A stretch of 64,000 nt of DNA from Peptococcaceae bacterium 1109 (GTDB lineage Bacteria; Bacillota; Limnochordia; Darwinibacteriales; Darwinibacteriaceae), in assembly GCA_001028815.1 (NCBI GenBank), contig LDJB01000001.1, positions 184,707 to 248,706 of the forward strand, in the 5' to 3' direction. Positions 53,379 to 61,408 of this stretch are shown piece after piece. Numbering within the stretch: the first letter of the stretch is position 1; each line of letters opens with the position of its first letter. Both the position numbers and the translations under genes were made by a program. The notes under the pieces were generated by a model, which saw only the letters and a list, made by a program, of their open reading frames with translations, was not told the origin of the DNA and did not search any database.

Positions 53379-54644
53379 ATGGCTTTAACGACAAGTCCGA
53401 GAGGTACAGCGGATATTTTCGGGAGTAACCTTGAAACCTGGTTGAAGCTTGAGGGGTACATCAGGGATATCTGTCGCACCTATGGATACCAAGAACTGCG
53501 GACGCCTATGTTTGAGCACACCGAGCTGTTCCAGCGGGGCATCGGCGAGACTACTGACATTGTGGAAAAGGAGATGTACACCTTTACAGATCGGGGCGGG
53601 CGGAGCATCACGCTGCGCCCGGAAGGGACTGCTCCCGTGGTGAGAGCCTTCCTTGAGCACAACATGGGGCAGGGCCCTCTGCCAGTTAAGCTGTTTTACC
53701 TCGGCCCCATGTTCCGCTATGAGCGGCCGCAAGCCGGGCGCTACCGCCAGTTTCATCAGTTCGGTTTAGAGGTTTTGGGTTCCGCGGATCCGCTCCTGGA
53801 TGTGGAGACCATCTTGCTCCCAGTGGAGCTCTACAAAACCTGTGGGTTAGAGGGTTTTGTGGTGGAACTGAACAGCATTGGCTGCCCTGAGTGCCGGCCC
53901 CGCTACAGGGATGAACTGAAAGAGTACATCCGGCCACACATTGGTGAGATGTGCTCCAGTTGCCAAGCTCGCTTCGAACGGAACCCCATGCGCCTCTTGG
54001 ACTGCAAGAACGAGGGTTGCCGAAAGGTATTGGCAGGTGCCCCAGTTATCACCGACTACCTCTGTCCTGGATGCGCGGAGCACTTTGCCCAGGTAAGGTC
54101 ATATTTGGACGTCTTGGAAGTAGAATACGTACTTAACCCGAAGCTCGTGCGGGGCTTTGATTACTACACCCGCACAGTGTTTGAAGTGACCTTTGCTGGC
54201 CTGGGCGCACAGAACGCCATCGGGGCGGGCGGCAGGTATGATGGGCTGATTGAAGAGGTGGGCGGCAGCCCCACTCCAGCGGTGGGATTCGCTGTGGGAG
54301 TGGAGCGTCTGCTATTAGCCCTTGAGAGTGAAGGGAGCTTCGCCCCTGAGGCCCGGCGTCCCGATGCCTTTATTGTCCAATTTGGTGGAGAAACGAAGGT
54401 CAGGGCGGCCAAGCTTATGTACGAGCTGCGCCGGGCGGGTTTGCATGCAGAAATGGATCACCTGAGCCGCAGCGTGCGAGCGCAGATGAAGGCCGCAAAC
54501 CGGCTAAACGCCCGCTGGGTGTTAATCCTCGGAGAAGAAGAGCTCTTGGCTGGGCAGGCTAAACTCAAAGATATGGATCGGGGAACGGAAGAACTAGTGG
54601 ACCTTGCAGTAGTGAGACAACACATCCAGGTTGGGGAGGAATAA
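53379..54644 (+). CDS. hisS: Histidine-tRNA ligase
   Basis: A 421-residue class II aminoacyl-tRNA synthetase. Motif 2 region RPEGTAPVVRAFLEH and FRYERPQAGRYRQFHQFG, the histidine motif VRGFDYYTRTVFEV, and the C-terminal anticodon-binding domain (about 325-421) are clear. ATG with GAAAGGGAG upstream. hisS-aspS is the classical order. No T-box leader fits in the short gap upstream, which holds the preceding gene's terminator; no promoter was found in it. Confidence 0.97.
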   Translation: MALTTSPRGTADIFGSNLETWLKLEGYIRDICRTYGYQELRTPMFEHTELFQRGIGETTDIVEKEMYTFTDRGGRSITLRPEGTAPVVRAFLEHNMGQGPLPVKLFYLGPMFRYERPQAGRYRQFHQFGLEVLGSADPLLDVETILLPVELYKTCGLEGFVVELNSIGCPECRPRYRDELKEYIRPHIGEMCSSCQARFERNPMRLLDCKNEGCRKVLAGAPVITDYLCPGCAEHFAQVRSYLDVLEVEYVLNPKLVRGFDYYTRTVFEVTFAGLGAQNAIGAGGRYDGLIEEVGGSPTPAVGFAVGVERLLLALESEGSFAPEARRPDAFIVQFGGETKVRAAKLMYELRRAGLHAEMDHLSRSVRAQMKAANRLNARWVLILGEEELLAGQAKLKDMDRGTEELVDLAVVRQHIQVGEE

Positions 54645-54646
54645 GA

Positions 54647-56413
54647 ATGGAGTGGCGGAGAACGCACTTTTGTGGCGTAGTTACGGAAGAACTGGCAGGA
54701 CAGGAAGTCACACTCAACGGATGGGTAAACCGGCGCCGGGATCTGGGCGGCATGATCTTTGTGGATCTCCGGGATCGCTTTGGCCTTATTCAAATTGTCT
54801 TTGACCCCAGCAATCTTTCTGAAGAGGTGTTTGCCCAGGCAGAACAGCTCCGCAGTGAGTTCGTCATCGCCGTTCAGGGCCTGGTCCAATTGCGCCCAGA
54901 AGGCCAGGCAAACCCCCATTTGCCTACAGGCAAGGTGGAGGTCCATGCCCGGAACCTTACCATTCTTTCGCAGGCCAAGACCCCTCCGTTTGAGATCGAG
55001 CGGGCAGAGGCGGTAGATGAGAGCCTGCGCTTGAAATACCGCTATTTGCACCTGCGGAGTAGGGAACTGCAGGACGCCATCGCACTCCGGCACGGGGTAA
55101 TGCAGGAAGCCCGCAACTTCCTGAACAAGCATCACTTTTTGGAGATTGAGACGCCCCTGTTGATTCGCTCCACTCCTGAAGGGGCCCGAGACTTTATTGT
55201 GCCCAGCCGAGTTCATCCCGGGGAGTTTTACGCGCTTCCCCAGTCGCCCCAGATGTTCAAACAGCTTCTCATGATCAGCGGTTTTGACCGGTACTACCAG
55301 ATGGCCCGCTGTTTCCGGGACGAAGACCTAAGGGCAGACCGCCAGCCGGAATTTACCCAAATTGACGTGGAGATGTCCTTCGTGGAGCGGGAAGATGTGA
55401 TGAGCCTCATGGAAGAAATGATTCTCCACATTATAGAGAAAATAAAGGGTATAACTATTAATGGGCCTGTTCCTCGCATGACCTATGATGAGGCTATCCG
55501 GAGGTTCGGTTCTGACAAGCCCGACACCCGTTTTGGTTTAGAGCTGGTTGACCTAACAGACCTTCTCCAGGGCAGCGGTTTCCGGGTTTTCTCCAGTACC
55601 ATTTCCCAGGGGGGCGCCATTCGCGGGCTCAACGGGGAAACGTGCGGAAACTTCACCCGGCGGGAGATTGATGAACTCGCAGACAAGGCTGAGCAGTGGG
55701 GGGCAAAGGGCCTGATCTGGATGGCTGTGGAGGAAGACAAGGTTCGTTCACCCATAGCCAAGTTCCTTACGGAAGAGGAACTGCAGGCTATCGTCGGGCG
55801 CCTTCAAGGGAAGCCAGGGGACTTACTTCTCATTGTGGCAGATGAGTATAAGCTTGCCAGCGAGGTTTTGGGCCGCCTCCGCTTGCTTTTGGCAGAGCGC
55901 TTAGGGCTGATCCCCGAGGGACGATACGATCTCCTCTGGGTTGTGGATTGGCCGCTTTTGGAGTATGACGAAGAGGCAGGCCGGTATGTGGCTGCCCACC
56001 ATCCTTTCACTGCCCCTGTAGATGAGGATCTCGCCTTGCTGGAGTCCGATCCTGGGAGAGTGAGGGCAAAGGCCTATGACCTTGTGATGAACGGCGTAGA
56101 GCTTGGCGGAGGCAGCATCCGCATCGCGAACCGTGCAACGCAGGAGAAGATGTTTAAAGCCCTGGGCATGTCCATGGAAGAGGCGGCCGCGCAGTTCGGA
56201 TACTTCATGGAGGCCTTTGAATACGGAGCACCACCCCACGGCGGAATCGCCTTTGGATTCGACCGCTTGGTGATGCTCCTGTCAGGCAGAGATTCCATTA
56301 GGGACGTTATTGCCTTCCCCAAGACTGTGAGTGCACGGGACCTTATGATCGATGCCCCAGCACCAGTCAGCGCAGGACAGCTCAATGAGTTGAAGATTAA
56401 GATGCAAGATTAA
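54647..56413 (+). CDS. aspS: Aspartate-tRNA ligase
   Basis: A 588-residue class IIb synthetase: an N-terminal OB anticodon-binding domain (1-110) with GWVNRRRDLGGMIFVDLRD, the class II core with FLEIETPLLIRSTPEGARDF, RCFRDEDLRADRQPEFTQID, a GAD insertion domain (about 290-420), and GIAFGFDRLVMLLSG (motif 3). Bacterial type. Whether it is discriminating or also charges Asn-tRNA cannot be told without gatCAB knowledge. ATG 54647 lies 2 bp after the hisS stop, with GGGGAGG upstream. Its last 17 bp overlap the 3' end of the minus-strand holin-like gene. Confidence 0.97.
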   Translation: MEWRRTHFCGVVTEELAGQEVTLNGWVNRRRDLGGMIFVDLRDRFGLIQIVFDPSNLSEEVFAQAEQLRSEFVIAVQGLVQLRPEGQANPHLPTGKVEVHARNLTILSQAKTPPFEIERAEAVDESLRLKYRYLHLRSRELQDAIALRHGVMQEARNFLNKHHFLEIETPLLIRSTPEGARDFIVPSRVHPGEFYALPQSPQMFKQLLMISGFDRYYQMARCFRDEDLRADRQPEFTQIDVEMSFVEREDVMSLMEEMILHIIEKIKGITINGPVPRMTYDEAIRRFGSDKPDTRFGLELVDLTDLLQGSGFRVFSSTISQGGAIRGLNGETCGNFTRREIDELADKAEQWGAKGLIWMAVEEDKVRSPIAKFLTEEELQAIVGRLQGKPGDLLLIVADEYKLASEVLGRLRLLLAERLGLIPEGRYDLLWVVDWPLLEYDEEAGRYVAAHHPFTAPVDEDLALLESDPGRVRAKAYDLVMNGVELGGGSIRIANRATQEKMFKALGMSMEEAAAQFGYFMEAFEYGAPPHGGIAFGFDRLVMLLSGRDSIRDVIAFPKTVSARDLMIDAPAPVSAGQLNELKIKMQD

Positions 56414-56678
56414 GTGTCTTAGCAAGGTCATGCACGATGTTGGCGCCTCGAGAGATAAGTACGCCTGTGATGAGATAATCAACGTAATCAAATTGGACTG
56501 GCATTTCCAGGGCGTGGAGCACTCCTGTGCGGGTGATGAATGCTACCAGCACGCCGAGGACGCCTGCAACTATTGTGATGTGGCGTTTATCCAGGCTGGG
56601 AACGAGAGATTTGACCGCATTAGTGAGGACCTCCACCAAGAAAGCGATGGCGGTGATCTTCGCGAGCACAACATCCAT
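56397..56678 (-). CDS. Small holin-like membrane protein
   Basis: A 93-residue hydrophobic protein with three potential helices: about 5-22, 32-53 (IVAGVLGVLVAFITRTGVL) and 62-80 (YVDYLITGVLISRGANIV). The size and the short charged ends resemble phage holins, but no endolysin or phage gene is nearby. ATG 56678 has GGGGAGGG 6 nt upstream on the minus strand; the open frame extends to 56741 without support. It is convergent with aspS, overlapping its end by 17 bp. The name holin-like is tentative. Confidence 0.7.
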   Translation of the reverse strand: MDVVLAKITAIAFLVEVLTNAVKSLVPSLDKRHITIVAGVLGVLVAFITRTGVLHALEMPVQFDYVDYLITGVLISRGANIVHDLAKTLNLAS

Positions 56679-56761
56679 TCTAAACCCTCCCCGTGTTTTT
56701 GTCCTATTACTATGCCAGGATGTCTCGCCTAAGAACAGCAAAGAATGGCATCGGGTCTGGG

Positions 56762-56790
56762 TTGAAACGCATTAGCCTGTGTGGTATGAT
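56762..56790 (+). promoter_or_regulatory. Promoter of the 6S RNA candidate
   Basis: TTGAAA, 17 bp, TATGAT, with TGG directly before the -10 (extended -10). It precedes the structured, gene-free region 56797-57019. Confidence 0.78.
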
Positions 56791-56796
56791 CTACGT

Positions 56797-57019
56797 AGCA
56801 AGATGGAAACCCTGCCGTGTTCGTGGTCAAGCTGGCTTTGTTATGAGCCAACATCATAACAAAGGGATCCTGATCTCTGGCTGTGGCGATCACGCCCCCT
56901 GTGCGGGGACGGTCAAAGCAGTTAGGAGGGAACCCACCTGCTGGGAGCAGGTTCATTCAAGTCAGGATCAGCGACACGGCGGGGGTGCGGTTCCGCCCCA
57001 TGAGAGTGGGGCGGTTTTT
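56797..57019 (+). ncRNA. ssrS: 6S RNA candidate
   Basis: A gene-free stretch between aspS and tcdA, the place where Bacillus carries its 6S-1 RNA gene (bsrA). It has its own promoter upstream and a terminator at its end. The ends pair (GCCGTGT near 56815 with ACACGGC near 56974), a second long-range pairing is GATCCTGA with TCAGGATC, and there are inner hairpins CTTTGTTATGA/TCATAACAAAG and ACCTGCT/AGCAGGT, the latter at the place of the 3' bubble hairpin of known 6S RNAs. 6S RNA binds sigma-A RNA polymerase in stationary phase. Context and shape support it; a covariance-model search was not possible. Exact ends are approximate. Confidence 0.7.
56993..57019 (+). terminator. Terminator of the 6S RNA candidate
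   Basis: Perfect 8-bp stem CCGCCCCA / TGGGGCGG with a 6-nt loop, followed by TTTTT. Confidence 0.88.
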
Positions 57020-57036
57020 CATATGGAGGGAATTAA

Positions 57037-57756
57037 GTGGAACGCTTTGCCAGGACCAAATTGATCATTGGCGAAGAGGGCCTAGAGGCCTTAAATAGCG
57101 CGCATGTAGCTGTATTCGGCATTGGCGGTGTGGGTGGGGCTGCCTGCGAAGCACTAGCCCGGAGCGGCATCGGCACGTTGACCTTAGTTGACTACGATGT
57201 GGTAGATGTGACCAACATCAACCGACAAATCGTGGCTTTAGATTCCACCATTGGACAGCCAAAGGTGGAGGTAATGGCTGCTCGGATACAGGAGATCAAC
57301 CCCCACTGCCGAGTGATTACATACCGGGAGTTTTACGATGCAGCCCGCAGTGATGAGTTTCTCCACGATGATCTAGATTACGTGGTAGACGCCATCGACA
57401 GCGTGGCTAGCAAGTTGGACTTGATTGTCCAGTGCAAGAGGCGGGGAATCCCCATCGTGTCTGCAATGGGTGCCGGCAACAAACTGGATCCAACACAGCT
57501 TAAGGTGGCGGATATCTCTGAAACTCACACATGCCCATTGGCCAAAGTTGTCCGGGTTGGCCTCAGAAAGCAGGGCATTATCAGCGGAGTGCAAGCGGTG
57601 TTTTCCACTGAGCGCCCGCAGCGCTTGGTGCCAGGAAGGACGCCAGGGAGCACAGCCTTTGTGCCGCCTGCAGCTGGAATGATCCTAGCCAGCGTTGTGG
57701 TTCGACAGCTTTTGCAGAGGAGTGAAGGCGGTGGAACTCTTTCGTCAGATGGATGA
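57037..57756 (+). CDS. tcdA: tRNA threonylcarbamoyladenosine dehydratase TcdA (ThiF/E1-like)
   Basis: A 239-residue E1-like enzyme that uses ATP to cyclise t6A37 in tRNA to ct6A. The nucleotide-binding motif is AVFGIGGVGGAACEALARSG, followed by LVDYDVVDVTNINRQ and VVDAIDSV. It lacks the catalytic-Cys domain features of ubiquitin-like E1 proteins. GTG start with GGAGGG 7 nt upstream. Bacillus yrvM stands at the same place after aspS and 6S RNA. Its stop lies inside the start of rarA. MtaB (20874-22187) modifies the same adenosine in other ways. Confidence 0.93.
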   Translation: MERFARTKLIIGEEGLEALNSAHVAVFGIGGVGGAACEALARSGIGTLTLVDYDVVDVTNINRQIVALDSTIGQPKVEVMAARIQEINPHCRVITYREFYDAARSDEFLHDDLDYVVDAIDSVASKLDLIVQCKRRGIPIVSAMGAGNKLDPTQLKVADISETHTCPLAKVVRVGLRKQGIISGVQAVFSTERPQRLVPGRTPGSTAFVPPAAGMILASVVVRQLLQRSEGGGTLSSDG

Positions 57757-59053
57757 TGGGGGCTTAGCGCCTCTGGCCGTGCGCATGCGCCCCAAGACTC
57801 TCACGGAGTACGTGGGCCAAGAGCATATTCTAGGTGAAGGAAGCCTATTGCGACGGGCAATCGCCGGGGATTACCTCCGTTCGGTGATCTTGTACGGGCC
57901 TCCAGGTGTAGGGAAAACCACCCTTGCCTATGTCATGTCCCAGACCGGTAAGGGTGAATTCATTACAGTGAGTGCTACCACGACCGGGGTAAGCGAGCTC
58001 AAGCAGATCATCGCTCAAGCCAGGGAAAAACGGGCTTTCTACGGTACCCGTACCACCTTGTTTATTGATGAGATTCAGAGACTCAACAAGGGACAGCAAG
58101 ATGTCCTGCTTCCCGCGGTAGAGGATGGGGTTGTGATCTTGATCGGGGCCACCACCGAGAACCCGTTCTTCGAAGTGAACCCAGCTCTCCTCAGTAGGTC
58201 CCAGATCTACCAGCTAAAACCTCTATCGAATGAGAATTTGCGTACTTTGGTGTCACGAGCCCTATCATCAGATGAGGAGCTAGCACACCTAAGGGTGGAG
58301 ATAGACCCAGATGCCCTAGAGCATCTCATCGCAGTGTGCAGCGGAGATGCCCGGGTTCTCCTTAATACCTTGGAATTTGCGGCCGTGACGACCACTCCGG
58401 ACAAGGATGGCGTACGCCGCCTGACCCTAGCCATAGTAGAAGAAGCAGCGCAAGCGCCACGGGTTAACTATGACAAGAGCGGTGACAATCACTACGACGT
58501 GATATCCGCATTTATCAAGTCCATGCGGGGCAGTGACCCCGATGCGGCACTGTACTGGTTTGCCCGCATGTTGTACGCAAATGAGGATCCCAGGTTTATC
58601 GTGCGGCGGATTATTGTCCATGCCTCAGAAGATGTGGGGATGGCAGATCCCAATGCCATGCTCATAGCTCATGCTGCTGCCAACGCCCTGGAGTGGCTGG
58701 GCATGCCTGAAGCCCGCATTCCCATCGCCCAAGCAATTATCTATGTGGCCACGGCCCCCAAGAGCAATTCTGTAGTCACTGCCATCGACAGCGCCATCAA
58801 AACTGTCTCTGAGACAGGTGGAGAGCCCGTACCCAAGCATCTAAGGGATGCCCACTACAAAGGCGCGGCCCGGCTCGGCCACGGCATCGGCTACGCATAC
58901 CCCCACGACTATCCCCACCACTATGTGAGACAACAGTATATGCCGGACAAGCTGCAAGGCACCAAGCTCTACCAGCCTTCGGATCAGGGGCGGGAGAAGC
59001 TGATCGGAGAAAGGCTCGAATGGTTCGAGAAGTTCGGGGCTGACAAAAAATAG
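57731..59053 (+). CDS. rarA: Replication-associated recombination protein A (RarA/MgsA) AAA ATPase
   Basis: A 440-residue AAA+ ATPase related to clamp loaders that acts at stalled replication forks. N-terminal [18 protein letters not shown], Walker [13 protein letters not shown], Walker [10 protein letters not shown], sensor 1 ATTENPF and the C-terminal MgsA domain with [25 protein letters not shown] 57731 is chosen with GAGGAGTGAAGG upstream; it lies inside the end of tcdA (26-bp overlap). The open frame extends back to 57695 without support. Length fits the family. Confidence 0.95.
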   Translation: MELFRQMDDGGLAPLAVRMRPKTLTEYVGQEHILGEGSLLRRAIAGDYLRSVILYGPPGVGKTTLAYVMSQTGKGEFITVSATTTGVSELKQIIAQAREKRAFYGTRTTLFIDEIQRLNKGQQDVLLPAVEDGVVILIGATTENPFFEVNPALLSRSQIYQLKPLSNENLRTLVSRALSSDEELAHLRVEIDPDALEHLIAVCSGDARVLLNTLEFAAVTTTPDKDGVRRLTLAIVEEAAQAPRVNYDKSGDNHYDVISAFIKSMRGSDPDAALYWFARMLYANEDPRFIVRRIIVHASEDVGMADPNAMLIAHAAANALEWLGMPEARIPIAQAIIYVATAPKSNSVVTAIDSAIKTVSETGGEPVPKHLRDAHYKGAARLGHGIGYAYPHDYPHHYVRQQYMPDKLQGTKLYQPSDQGREKLIGERLEWFEKFGADKK

Positions 59054-59076
59054 TTGGGCGTTTAGACTTGTGTCTC

Positions 59077-59105
59077 TTGACACAATCATGCTTCCGTGCT
59101 AATAT
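59077..59105 (+). promoter_or_regulatory. Promoter of the isc cluster with extended -10
   Basis: TTGACA (perfect -35), 17 bp, TAATAT, with TGC before it (extended -10). It precedes iscR by about 50 bp. Confidence 0.85.
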
Positions 59106-59113
59106 TATGTCGG

Positions 59114-59140
59114 TAATTCCCATGGATTTAGTCGGAATTA
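59114..59140 (+). promoter_or_regulatory. Inverted repeat, candidate Rrf2-type operator
   Basis: TAATTCC, 13 bp, GGAATTA: a 7-bp inverted repeat just downstream of the -10, over the likely transcription start and up to the ribosome site. It is a candidate autoregulatory site for the Rrf2 protein encoded next. Not tested against known IscR or CymR sites. Confidence 0.6.
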
Positions 59141-59155
59141 GGAGGAGGCGGTGGC

Positions 59156-59593
59156 GTGCGCATTTCGACCCGTGGTGAGTATGGCGTTAGAGCTATGTTC
59201 CACCTTACTCTTCACTACGGAAAGGGCCCGATTCCTGTCCGCACTATTGCCGAACAGCAGGGAATTCCAGAGTATTATTTGGAACAGCTGATTGGTGCCC
59301 TCCGCCGGGCAGGCCTGGTGACCAGTATCCGCGGGGCCCAAGGTGGCTATACCTTAGCCCATCCGCCAGAGGATATCACGGTGGGGGATGTGATCCGGGT
59401 GCTTGAGGGGCCCATTACACCGATGGAGTGCTTAGATAAAGCGGGGGCAGAAACAGAGTGCGGCGTACTTGGCCCTTGTGCCATGCGGAAAATGTGGCAG
59501 CGCCTGAAAGACAGTATGGAAAGGGTGCTTGATACAACTACTCTTGCATCCTTGGTGCAGGAGTCACTGTTCTGCGAGGAGGAACCTGTCTGA
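59156..59593 (+). CDS. iscR: Rrf2-family transcription regulator, IscR-like
   Basis: A 145-residue winged-helix regulator. The N-terminal DNA-binding domain has MRISTRGEYGVRAMFHLT and SIRGAQGGYTLAHP; three cysteines, C92, C102 and C108 (C-X9-C-X5-C), can bind an Fe-S cluster as in IscR (E. coli C92, C98, C104). CymR, the cysteine-metabolism regulator of Bacillus at this locus, lacks such cysteines. So this is likely an Fe-S sensing repressor of its own operon. GTG start with AGGAGGAGG upstream. Followed by iscS with a one-base overlap. Confidence 0.92.
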   Translation: MRISTRGEYGVRAMFHLTLHYGKGPIPVRTIAEQQGIPEYYLEQLIGALRRAGLVTSIRGAQGGYTLAHPPEDITVGDVIRVLEGPITPMECLDKAGAETECGVLGPCAMRKMWQRLKDSMERVLDTTTLASLVQESLFCEEEPV

Positions 59594-60750
59594 TGCAGCG
59601 GATATACTTAGATTATGCAGCGACCACGCCTGTCCTGCCAGAAGTATTGGAGGCTATGGTGCCCTATTTCAGTGGCGAGTTCGGCAATGCTTCTGGGGTC
59701 TACAGTTGGTCTAGGACAGCGCGGCAAGCCCTCGACCAGGCAAGGGATCAGGTGGCGAAGGTACTTGGCGCACAGCCCGAGGAAATAGTGTTTACTGGTG
59801 GAGGCTCTGAGTCAGATAACCTTGCCATAAAGGGTGCTGCATGGGCTTACCGCGATCGGGGTAGGCACATCATCACGAGCGCCATCGAACACCATGCGGT
59901 GCTGGAGGCCTGCCACTGGCTTGAGGGTCAGGGCTTCGAGGTGACTTATCTGCCGGTTAATGGGGAAGGGCTGGTGGATCCCCAATCAGTGAAAGAGGCC
60001 CTCCGTCCCGATACGATCTTGGTCACAATCATGCATGCGAACAACGAGGTAGGTACCATCCAGCCCATTGCGGAGATCGGCGAAATCGTCCGGGACACCA
60101 AGGCAGTATTCCACACGGATGCGGTACAGACGGCGGGTGTACTTGATATCAATGTTGACCACCTCAATGTAGACCTGCTTACGTTATCTGGCCACAAGCT
60201 TTATGGCCCAAAAGGCGTGGGTGCCCTCTACGTGCGCAAAGGCACTAGGCTGGTTCCAATGATTCACGGTGGAGGCCACGAACGGCGGCGGCGGGCCGGT
60301 ACAGAGAATGTCCCAGGTATCGTAGGCCTGGCCCGGGCTTTGGAAATCACCCACAGCGAGCGGGAATCTGAGAACGCAAGGCTGCAAGCTTTACGGGACA
60401 AGTTGATTTCGGGCCTCAGTGCTATTCCCTACACCAGGGTGAATGGGAGCCTCGCCCAGCGCTTGCCCAATAATGTGAATGTGTGTTTTGAGTTTATTGA
60501 GGGCGAATCGCTCCTCTTAACACTTGATATGCGGGGCGTGGCGGCTTCTAGCGGTTCTGCTTGCACCTCTGGTTCCTTGGAACCATCCCATGTACTGTTG
60601 GCCATGGGCTTGCCCCATGAGATTGCCCACGGGTCACTGCGCCTCACGCTAGGGCGGGGAACTACCGAGGCTGATGTTGATTACGTGCTGGGGGAGATCC
60701 CTCAAATAGTTGAGCGCTTGCGGGCCATGTCGCCCTTATACCGTGGATAG
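59593..60750 (+). CDS. iscS: Cysteine desulfurase (IscS/NifS family)
   Basis: A 385-residue PLP enzyme that removes sulfur from cysteine for Fe-S clusters and thiolated tRNA. The PLP lysine is K202 in LSGHKLYGPKG and the catalytic cysteine is C324 in SSGSACTSGSLEPS, on a short class I type loop. N-terminal IYLDYAATTP is diagnostic. ATG 59593 overlaps the iscR stop by one base. The following gene is iscU, its scaffold partner. mnmA (trmU), which often follows in Bacillota, is absent. Confidence 0.96.
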   Translation: MQRIYLDYAATTPVLPEVLEAMVPYFSGEFGNASGVYSWSRTARQALDQARDQVAKVLGAQPEEIVFTGGGSESDNLAIKGAAWAYRDRGRHIITSAIEHHAVLEACHWLEGQGFEVTYLPVNGEGLVDPQSVKEALRPDTILVTIMHANNEVGTIQPIAEIGEIVRDTKAVFHTDAVQTAGVLDINVDHLNVDLLTLSGHKLYGPKGVGALYVRKGTRLVPMIHGGGHERRRRAGTENVPGIVGLARALEITHSERESENARLQALRDKLISGLSAIPYTRVNGSLAQRLPNNVNVCFEFIEGESLLLTLDMRGVAASSGSACTSGSLEPSHVLLAMGLPHEIAHGSLRLTLGRGTTEADVDYVLGEIPQIVERLRAMSPLYRG

Positions 60751-60765
60751 GAGGGCTTTTCAAAG

Positions 60766-61134
60766 ATGTACTCAGAAAAGGTAATGGAACACTTTCAGAA
60801 TCCTCGCAACGTAGGGGAGATCGATGATGCCAGCGGCGTGGGAGAAGTGGGGAATGCCCGGTGCGGCGACATCATGAAACTCTGGATTAAAGTGGAAGAC
60901 GGCATCATCAAAGACATCAAGTTCAAGACCTTCGGTTGCGGCGCAGCCATCGCCACATCCAGCATGGTCACTGAGCTGGCCCTAGGCAAGACCCTAGAAG
61001 AAGCGGAGCAGATTAGCAATCAGGCAGTGGCCGAGGCCCTGGATGGGCTGCCGCCTATCAAGATGCACTGCTCGAACCTAGCAGCGGATGCACTGCATGC
61101 CGCCATCCAGGACTACCGCAGGAGAAATGGCTAA
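60766..61134 (+). CDS. iscU: Fe-S cluster assembly scaffold IscU/NifU N-terminal type
   Basis: A 122-residue scaffold protein. Three conserved cysteines, C33 (NARCGD), C58 (TFGCGAA) and C102 (KMHCSN), plus Asp35 bind the nascent cluster. The N-terminus YSEKVMEHFQNPRNVGEID is diagnostic. It lacks the NifU ferredoxin and Nfu domains. ATG with AGGAGGG upstream, 15 bp after iscS. The later chaperones HscA/HscB are not here; a terminator follows. Confidence 0.96.
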   Translation: MYSEKVMEHFQNPRNVGEIDDASGVGEVGNARCGDIMKLWIKVEDGIIKDIKFKTFGCGAAIATSSMVTELALGKTLEEAEQISNQAVAEALDGLPPIKMHCSNLAADALHAAIQDYRRRNG

Positions 61135-61140
61135 ATTATA

Positions 61141-61174
61141 CCCGCGATCCCAATAGGGCTCGCGGTGTTTTTTT
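61141..61174 (+). terminator. Intrinsic terminator of the isc operon
   Basis: Stem CCGCGA / TCGCGG with an inner CCC/GGG pairing (one mismatch between), followed by TGTTTTTTT. Confidence 0.88.
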
Positions 61175-61222
61175 GACTTCCTTGGGCAAGCTACTAGCAA
61201 GAACCGCTTGAGAGGTGATTCT

Positions 61223-61399
61223 ATGACCAGCACTCGGAGTGTATTTCTGGCTGGTATGATCGGAATGGTAGTTGGCCTTTACGTTGGGATTACAATGCAG
61301 CACAGCCCTGCTTCCCGGCAGATCCGTATGACTAGCGAAAACCTCTGGCGGCGAGCCCGTGGGCTTGTGCAGGGCGGGGCCAATTCGTGGGTGGACTAG
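61223..61399 (+). CDS. Small membrane protein, possibly YtxH-like
   Basis: A 58-residue protein with one transmembrane helix near the N-terminus (about 8-25, LAGMIGMVVGLYVG) and a basic C-terminal tail. The GMIGMVVGLYVG glycine pattern resembles YtxH-type small proteins. ATG 61223 has GAGAGGTGA upstream; the open frame extends back to 61208. It lies 9 bp before the PerM-type transporter, possibly in one transcript. Function unknown. Confidence 0.7.
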   Translation: MTSTRSVFLAGMIGMVVGLYVGITMQHSPASRQIRMTSENLWRRARGLVQGGANSWVD

Positions 61400-61408
61400 A
61401 GGGCTGCT

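Noticed and set aside
53319-53379. T-box leader for hisS
   Set aside because: The gap is only about 60 bp and is filled by the terminator of the previous gene.
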